In this document: positions 58,218-64,000 of the stretch, in pieces
How positions within the stretch are numbered: position 1 is the stretch's first letter
How the letters are laid out: every line of letters begins with the position of its first letter
Assembly (NCBI GenBank): GCA_027488755.1
Contig: JAIYAZ010000135.1
Span: 1 to 64,000, forward strand
Length of the DNA: 64,000 nucleotides
Source of the DNA: Verrucomicrobiaceae bacterium
Lineage (GTDB): Bacteria > Verrucomicrobiota > Verrucomicrobiia > Chthoniobacterales > JAATET01
Reading direction: 5' to 3'
Notes under the pieces: model-generated
What the model was told of the DNA's origin: nothing
Database searches by the model: none
The model's input: the letters and a program-made list of their open reading frames with translations, nothing else
Position numbers and translations under genes: made by a program

Positions 58218-60479
58218 TTACGGGAAATTGACGCGCACGGGGCGGCCGACCTGGAGTGCGCTGCCCAATTCGCGGCGGAGGTCCGCGGCGCTGATCTGGA
58301 TTTGCACGCGCGGGCGCTCGGCCTCGTTGCCGAGGGCGACGGCGCTCGCGCTTTCCGGGCCGGCCTCGGCCGCGGCGGCCCGCAGGGCGGTGACGACGCC
58401 GGTGAGCGGGCGCTCGGCTCCGTCGATGAGGATATCGGCGTTCTGACCGATCTTGAGGCGGGCAAAGACGTCGTCGGAAACAAAGGCTTCGACGTAGGGC
58501 TGGTCGCTGTTTACGACCGTGCAGAGCACGGAGCCGCGGGCGACTTCGCCGCCGCGGCCGACGCGGATGTCGCGCACGACGCCGGCGGAGGGGGCGCGCA
58601 CGGTGGCGCGGGCGGTGCGTTCGAAGAGCGAGCGCTCGGTGTCGACCCGGGTGAGGGCGACTTGGAGTTCGGCCTTAGCGGTGTCGAGGCGGAGGGCGGC
58701 CTCGGCAAGTTTGCCGGCGAGATCCTCGCGTTTTTCCCGGCCGTCGGTCTCGGCGAGGAAGTTGCCGCCGATGACGAGCGGGGCCCGGGTGCCGGGGGCC
58801 TCGGGGAAGGCCTTCGCGCGACCGGCGGCGGGGGCCTCGGGACCGAGGTTCGCGTAGAGGGATTCGAGGTAGCGGCGGGAATTTTCGAGCGTGGTGATCT
58901 CCTCGCGCTTGGCGACGAGCGCGGCCTCGGCCTCGCGGATGCCGCGGTCGCCGTCGCGGAGGTTTTCGATTTCGAAGAGGGCGGCGCCTGCGCTGACGGC
59001 TTCGCCGGACTGCGCGCTGAGCGTGGTGACGGTGCCGTCGAGCGGGGAGGTAAGGGTGAGGAGCGGGGCGTTGATGACGCCTTCGATGCTGCGGGGCCAG
59101 AGCAGGAAAGGGAGGACGAAGAGCGCGGCGAGCGCGGGCAGCACGGTCGCGGCGATGAGGACGGGGTGGCGGCCGACGATGGGCGGGAGGGGCAGGGCGC
59201 GGAGGCGGTCGCGGAGGACGCGGGCGGGGCTCGGCGGCGCGGGCAGCTCGACGTCGCGGGGCGAGGGGGCGGCGAGCTGGGTGCGGAGGGTGGCGAGTTC
59301 GCGGCCGGCGAGGTCGAGTTCCTCGCGGAGGTGGAGGCGTTCGTCGGCGGCGCGGCGGGCGGCTTCGCGGGAGGCGTCGAGGTCGGCTTCCAGCGCGGCG
59401 TTGCGGGTGCGGAGCAGGGCGAGGTTGTCGCGGAGGGTGACTTCGAGGGCCTGGAGGGTGTCGAGATCGGAGCGGGTGCGCTCGAGTTCGCGGAGCGTTT
59501 GCTGGTGGTCGCTGAGTTCGGCCTGAAGGGCGCGGAGCTGGTGCTCGTTGGCGGCGACGTTGGCGAGGGCGCTGGTGGCGGACTGGCGGGCGTCGTCGCG
59601 TTCGCGTTCCAGGGCGTCGACGGTGCGGCGGAGGGCGGCGCTTTCGGCGGCTTCGGCGCGGAGGGCTTCGCGGGATTGGGCGAGATCGGCCTGGGTTTCC
59701 TCGCGACGTGTGAGTTCGTCGCGGTGCTCGGCTTCGCGGCGGGCGAGCTGGCGCTGGAGGTCGGCGGCGGTTTCGGCCCGGGCGGCGGCGTCGTCGCGCT
59801 GGGCGGTGAGCTCGCGCATGAGGCCGGCGAGGCGGTCGAGCTCGATGCGTTTGGCGTCGATCTCGGCGGTGAGGGCGCCGATACGGGCGACCTCGGCGGC
59901 GGTGCGGGTGAGTTCGACGGTGAGGGTTTCCTCCCGGTGGCGGGCGGTGGCGAGTTCGGTCTCGAGTTCGCTCAGGCGGGCGTGGGAGCGTTCGAGTTCC
60001 GACTGCGCGCGGGTGGCGGCGGTCTCGTGCTCGGTGAGCTGGCGGGTGACTTCGTCGAGCCGGGTTTGGAGGGTGGATTCGGCGGCGACGAGGCGGTCGA
60101 TGCGTTCCTCGAGTTGCTGTTCGCGCAGACGGGAGGCGGCCTCGCGGTTGCGGGCGGCGATCAATTCCGTGGCGTAGGGGCCATGGGTGGCCCGGTAAAT
60201 CCCGGCCTGGGCGGCGGGCGGGGGTTCCAGGTCGGGCGCGGAGAGGGGGACGGCGTCGGCGGAAGCCGGCGGCGCGGGGGGCGGGGTCGGGTCGGACGGG
60301 CTTTCGGTGCGCGCGGCGTGGACCTCTTTTTCCAGGAGGCTGACGGTGGGTTTGTGGCCGAGACGGCGCACGGACTCGAGGGCGTCCATGAACTCGGTGA
60401 TGCTGAGCTTCGGACTGCTGACGGGGGCGGGACGCGGGGACGAACGGATGCCTTCGGGAAGGGGCGAAGAGGATTTCAT
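58218..60479 (-). CDS. HlyD/Alg44-like membrane fusion protein with ~400 aa N-terminal coiled coil
   Basis: Long heptad-rich N-terminus, single TM LIAATVLPALAALFVLPFLLW, then INAPLLTLTSPLDGTVTTLSAQSGEAVSAGAALFEIEN and RATVRAPSAGVVRDIRVGRGGEVARG; start ATG 60479 likely. Confidence 0.82.
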   Translation of the reverse strand: MKSSSPLPEGIRSSPRPAPVSSPKLSITEFMDALESVRRLGHKPTVSLLEKEVHAARTESPSDPTPPPAPPASADAVPLSAPDLEPPPAAQAGIYRATHGPYATELIAARNREAASRLREQQLEERIDRLVAAESTLQTRLDEVTRQLTEHETAATRAQSELERSHARLSELETELATARHREETLTVELTRTAAEVARIGALTAEIDAKRIELDRLAGLMRELTAQRDDAAARAETAADLQRQLARREAEHRDELTRREETQADLAQSREALRAEAAESAALRRTVDALERERDDARQSATSALANVAANEHQLRALQAELSDHQQTLRELERTRSDLDTLQALEVTLRDNLALLRTRNAALEADLDASREAARRAADERLHLREELDLAGRELATLRTQLAAPSPRDVELPAPPSPARVLRDRLRALPLPPIVGRHPVLIAATVLPALAALFVLPFLLWPRSIEGVINAPLLTLTSPLDGTVTTLSAQSGEAVSAGAALFEIENLRDGDRGIREAEAALVAKREEITTLENSRRYLESLYANLGPEAPAAGRAKAFPEAPGTRAPLVIGGNFLAETDGREKREDLAGKLAEAALRLDTAKAELQVALTRVDTERSLFERTARATVRAPSAGVVRDIRVGRGGEVARGSVLCTVVNSDQPYVEAFVSDDVFARLKIGQNADILIDGAERPLTGVVTALRAAAAEAGPESASAVALGNEAERPRVQIQISAADLRRELGSALQVGRPVRVNFP

Positions 60480-60561
60480 GAAAGCACCGTTGTGTCTTTC
60501 ATGTGGCAAAAAAGCGACAGACGCAAGGGGAAGTTTTCGCCTTGCGAGAATTTTTTGGGGC

Positions 60562-60594
60562 AAAAAGCGTCGGGCCGGCGCGTGGGCCGGCCCG
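60562..60594 (-). terminator. Rho-independent terminator downstream of the glutaredoxin gene
   Basis: 9-bp stem cgggccggc/gccggcccg (60571-60594), U-tract on minus strand (CTTTTTG). Confidence 0.75.
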
Positions 60595-60642
60595 GATCGG
60601 GTTGCAGGCGGCCTTTGGAGAGGTCGCCGGAAAGGGGTGGGA

Positions 60643-60981
60643 TTAGAGCTTCATGCGCACGGCCATTGCGGCGTGCTCTTCGTCGGTGCAGGCGGCATTG
60701 AGTGGGACGTTGGTGGTTTTGTCGGTGTTGCCGACGAGGCTCTGGGAGAGCATCCACTGTTCGAGCTCCTCGCCGCTGATGTCGGCGAGCATGGTGCCGT
60801 TGACCTCCACGCAGGGGGAAAGGGGCTGGCCGCTGCGCTGTTCCATTTCCCAACGGAAGGCGGGGTTTTTGATGATGTCCTTCTCCTCGTAGGGCAGGTC
60901 GTATTTCGCGAGCACGGCGCGCACGCCATTGCTCCAGCCGCATTGAGTCTTGAGGTAGGCGGTGATCGTGGGCTTGGACAT
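60643..60981 (-). CDS. Glutaredoxin-like protein with CGWS active site
   Basis: TAYLKTQCGWSNGVRAVLAKYDLPYEEKDI...PCVEVNGTMLADISGEELEQWM. Confidence 0.88.
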   Translation of the reverse strand: MSKPTITAYLKTQCGWSNGVRAVLAKYDLPYEEKDIIKNPAFRWEMEQRSGQPLSPCVEVNGTMLADISGEELEQWMLSQSLVGNTDKTTNVPLNAACTDEEHAAMAVRMKL

Positions 60982-61032
60982 AAGGGGGATATTAGCACAG
61001 GGGCGGACGGGGGGCCAAAGGGGATTTTGCCC

Positions 61033-61068
61033 CAAAAAGAAAGCGCCGGCGGTTTCCCGCCGGCGCTT
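61033..61068 (-). terminator. Rho-independent terminator of rpsA
   Basis: 12-bp perfect stem aagcgccggcgg/ccgccggcgctt with TTTC loop (61041-61068), then CTTTTTGGGG on the minus strand. Confidence 0.9.
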
Positions 61069-61095
61069 CGTGAGAGGTTGGAAGGAGGAGAAGGG

Positions 61096-62790
61096 TTACT
61101 TCTTCTTCTTGCTTTCGCCGGGGCGGTATTCCTCCTGGGCGAACTGGAAGGCCTGCGCGAGGCCGACCATGTCTTCGCCGGGTCGAACGCTGTTCTCGAA
61201 GGCTTCGCTTTCCTTCTTGAGGTCTTCCATGGAGTAGTTCGCGGCCTTGATCGAGAGACCGATGCGGCGCTCGGCCTTGTCGATCTTGATGACGCGGGCT
61301 TCGACTTCCTGGCCGACCTTGAGGGCGTCCTTGACCTTCTCGACGTGGTCTTCGCTGATCTGCGAGATGTGGACGAGGCCGTCGATTTCGCCGTCGAGCT
61401 GGATGAAGGCGCCGAAGTTGGCGAGCTTGCTGACCTGGCCCTTGACGAGGTCGCCGATTTTGAAGCGGGTTTCGATGTCCTTCCAGGGGTCGTTCTCGAG
61501 CTGCTTGACGCCGAGGCTGATGCGCTGGTTGGCCTTGTCGATGTCGATAACCACGGCTTCGACGTCGTCGCCCTTCTTGAGCATTTCGCTCGGGTGGTTG
61601 ATCTTGCGGGTCCAGCTCAGGTCGGAGACGTGGACCATGCCGTCGATGCCTTCTTCGAGTTCGACGAAGGCGCCGTAGGCGGTCATGTTGCGGACCTTGC
61701 CGCTGACCTGCTTGCCGATCATGTAGCGCTGCTCGATCTCATCCCACGGATTGGCTTCGAGCTGGCGGACGCCGAGCGAGATTTTCTGCTCGTCCTTGTT
61801 GACGCCGAGAACCACGGCTTCGATTTCCTGGCCGAGGGTGAGGACGTCGGACGGGCGGGCGATGCGCTTGGTCCAGCTGAGTTCGGAGACGTGGATGAGG
61901 CCTTCGACGCCGCGCTCGATTTCGACGAACGCGCCGTAGGGCATGAGGTTCGTGACCTTGCCGCGGACGGTCTGGCCGACGGGGAAGCGCTCCTCGATCT
62001 TGTCCCACGGGTTGTCCTGCATCTGCTTGAGGCCGAGGGAGACGCGCTCCTTGTCCTTGTTGATGTCGAGGATGACGACGTCGAGCTGGTCGCCGATTTT
62101 GACCATTTCGCTCGGGTGATTGAGGCGGGCCCACGACATGTCGGTGATGTGGAGGAGGCCGTCGATGCCGTCGAGATCGATGAAGGCACCGAAGTCGGTG
62201 ATGTTCTTCACGGCGCCGGAGACCTTGTCGCCGATCTTGACGCTGCCGAGGAAGGACGAGCGCTTCGCGGCGCGTTCGGCTTCGATGATTTCGCGGCGGC
62301 TGAGGACGACGTTTTTGCGGTCGTCGTTGATCTTTACGATCTTGAAGTCGTAGGTGTTGCCGACGAACTGGGTGAGGTCGCGCGGCGGGATGATGTCGAT
62401 CTGCGAGGCGGGCAGGAAGGATTCGACGCCGACGTTGACGGTGAGGCCGCCCTTGACCACGGCTTTGACCTTGCCCTTGATGAGGCCGCCTTCCTTGAAC
62501 ACGGCGACGATTTTCTCCCAGTTCTGGCGCTGGGCGGCCTTTTCCTTCGAGAGGACGACCATGCCCTCGTCGTTTTCGAGGCGGACGAGGAGGACTTCGA
62601 CTTCGTCGCCGACTTCGACTTCCTCGGGATCTTCAAACTCGTCGGCGCGGACGACGCCTTCGGATTTGTAACCGATATCGATGAGAAATTCGCGGGAACG
62701 GATTTCGAGGACATGTCCCTTGACGATGCTGCCCTCGCGGTAGTTTTTCGTGGATTTGGCGAGGAGTTCCGCCAGATTGGCTTCGGCCAT
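61096..62790 (-). CDS. rpsA: 30S ribosomal protein S1
   Basis: Six S1 repeats (GKVTNLMPYGAFVEIERGVEGLIHVSELSW etc.); start ATG 62790. Confidence 0.97.
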   Translation of the reverse strand: MAEANLAELLAKSTKNYREGSIVKGHVLEIRSREFLIDIGYKSEGVVRADEFEDPEEVEVGDEVEVLLVRLENDEGMVVLSKEKAAQRQNWEKIVAVFKEGGLIKGKVKAVVKGGLTVNVGVESFLPASQIDIIPPRDLTQFVGNTYDFKIVKINDDRKNVVLSRREIIEAERAAKRSSFLGSVKIGDKVSGAVKNITDFGAFIDLDGIDGLLHITDMSWARLNHPSEMVKIGDQLDVVILDINKDKERVSLGLKQMQDNPWDKIEERFPVGQTVRGKVTNLMPYGAFVEIERGVEGLIHVSELSWTKRIARPSDVLTLGQEIEAVVLGVNKDEQKISLGVRQLEANPWDEIEQRYMIGKQVSGKVRNMTAYGAFVELEEGIDGMVHVSDLSWTRKINHPSEMLKKGDDVEAVVIDIDKANQRISLGVKQLENDPWKDIETRFKIGDLVKGQVSKLANFGAFIQLDGEIDGLVHISQISEDHVEKVKDALKVGQEVEARVIKIDKAERRIGLSIKAANYSMEDLKKESEAFENSVRPGEDMVGLAQAFQFAQEEYRPGESKKKK

Positions 62791-62893
62791 AAAGGTGGCT
62801 TTGGTTGGTTGAGGTTTAGGTTCGATGCCGCACGACCTTGTCAGGAAGCCACCCGGCACTCGGCGGGGTGGAGGTTGCGGTAAAGAGTTTGGC

Positions 62894-62921
62894 AGAATAC
62901 AAACTGTCCGGGGGCTGGCAA
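62894..62921 (-). promoter_or_regulatory. Candidate sigma70-like promoter of rpsA
   Basis: Minus strand TTGCCA (62916-62921) - 16 nt - TATTCT (62894-62899), upstream of rpsA. Confidence 0.5.
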
Positions 62922-62944
62922 GGACTTTGTTGCCCGCGGGGCGG

Positions 62945-63304
62945 TCACGCAAGGTAGGTGTCGGCGTGGTCGTAGGGCGGGGCGCAGCAGCAGAGAAACA
63001 CGAGATCGGTCGTGGCGGTGATCTCGTGCCACGCGCCGGGCGGAATGAGAATGGCGTCTCCGGGGCCGACCGGTCGGGTCGCGCCGTCGATCTCCATGGT
63101 GCCGGTTCCTTCGAGGAGAAAGTAGATTTCCTCGGCAAGCCGGTGGTAGTGCCGCTGCGTCGCGGTGCCGGCGGGCACGCGGGCCTCGGCGAGGCTTTGG
63201 TTCTGCACGGGGGCGTTGGTGCGGTCGAGGAGGCTGCGGATGGTCGAGCCGTCCTTGGTGGTAAAGGGTTTTTGGCTGGAAAGGTTCTGGATGGTCATGG
63301 ACAT
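62945..63304 (-). CDS. Cupin domain protein
   Basis: RHYHRLAEEIYFLLEGTGTMEIDG, GPGDAILIPPGAWHEI. Confidence 0.92.
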   Translation of the reverse strand: MSMTIQNLSSQKPFTTKDGSTIRSLLDRTNAPVQNQSLAEARVPAGTATQRHYHRLAEEIYFLLEGTGTMEIDGATRPVGPGDAILIPPGAWHEITATTDLVFLCCCAPPYDHADTYLA

Positions 63305-63313
63305 TGCCGACCT

Positions 63314-64000
63314 ATGAAATTTTTCGCGGGTTGCACAGCGCTGATCACCGGGGCCTCTTCCGGGCTGGGGGCGGAGTTTGCCCGCCAGCTCGCCCCGCAG
63401 GCGCAGTCGCTTGTGCTGGTGGCCCGTCGGCACGACCGCCTTGAGGCCCTCCGGGCCGAGCTCTCCGGGGCCTATCCCGGTCTGGCCGTATTTACCTACG
63501 TCCTTGATCTCGCGGATGCCGAGGCGCGTCTGGGCTTCGTGCGTTGGCTCAACGAGCAGGGCATCGTCGTGGATTTTCTCGTGAACAACGCGGGCCTTGG
63601 TGACCACGGCCCGTTTGAAAGCAGTGAGTGGGACCGGGTGCGCGCCATGCTCGACGTGAACGTTGCGGCCCTCACCCACCTCACGCACGCGCTCCTGCCC
63701 ATGCTGCACGGGGCGGGCCGCGCGGCCATTCTCAACGTGAGCTCGGTCGCCAGCTTTTTCCCGCTGCCGAATCTGGCCGTCTACGCGGCGACGAAGGCCT
63801 ACGTGACGAGTTTCTCCGAGGCGCTGCGCATGGAACTGCGCGACACGGGCGTCTCGGTCACGGCGTTGTGCCCGGGGCCGGTGCACACCGAGTTTTTTGA
63901 CGTGGCCACCCGGCCCGGCGATGAGGGCAATGCCGCGCACTACGAGACCATGCCCGCGTTTCGGGTGACCCCCGAAGAGGCGGTGGCCGAGGGATTGGCC
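63314..64000 (+). CDS. Short-chain dehydrogenase/reductase (truncated by window end)
   Basis: ALITGASSGLGAEFARQLA, LVNNAGLGD, YAATKAYVTSFSEAL, CPGPVHTEF; no stop before position 64000, so absent from the supplied ORF track. Confidence 0.93.
   Translation, partial: MKFFAGCTALITGASSGLGAEFARQLAPQAQSLVLVARRHDRLEALRAELSGAYPGLAVFTYVLDLADAEARLGFVRWLNEQGIVVDFLVNNAGLGDHGPFESSEWDRVRAMLDVNVAALTHLTHALLPMLHGAGRAAILNVSSVASFFPLPNLAVYAATKAYVTSFSEALRMELRDTGVSVTALCPGPVHTEFFDVATRPGDEGNAAHYETMPAFRVTPEEAVAEGLA

Noticed and set aside
58302-60701. + strand 799-aa ORF
   Set aside because: Antisense to the HlyD-like gene.
60307-62883. + strand 858-aa ORF
   Set aside because: Antisense to rpsA and neighbours; no recognisable domain.

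Overview
This is a high-GC bacterial chromosomal window. Gene content (PEP-CTERM anchored GH5, FeoAB, DUF2339, TIC55/PaO-like Rieske proteins, deoxyhypusine-synthase-like protein) suggests a Verrucomicrobiota/Opitutales-like genome, but that is inference. It is mostly housekeeping: aroE, gltX, yqeY, ispD, pgi, tsaE/tsaB, feoA/feoB, PBP2, acnA, pheA, an isolated nuoA, tRNA-Ser(CGA), GH1, CorC-like, ndk, a haem cluster (cobA-hemD, hemC, hemA, ccsA), proC, dacC, uvrD-like, grx, rpsA, cupin and SDR genes. I see no rRNA, CRISPR, prophage or IS element. A tyrosine recombinase with the integron-integrase signature lies at the left edge, with no cassette array in view. The most interesting observations are: (1) a family B DNA polymerase with intact polymerase motifs but apparently lost exonuclease motifs; (2) four convergent gene pairs that share one CTAG as both stop codons; (3) a promoter/operator palindrome at feoA; (4) a long IntI-like recombinase with an extra N-terminal domain; (5) tandem Rieske oxygenases with a near-identical patch suggesting gene conversion; (6) a 12-unit pentad-repeat mini-protein; (7) strand-asymmetric codon choice with a reversed block near 53.9-56.2 kb; (8) dispersed intergenic repeats; (9) several diverged 'degenerate active site' paralogs (GlgA-like, rhomboid-like). 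I found no clear multi-gene novel defence or mobile system. Most of the long ORFs in the supplied track are antisense artefacts of high GC3.
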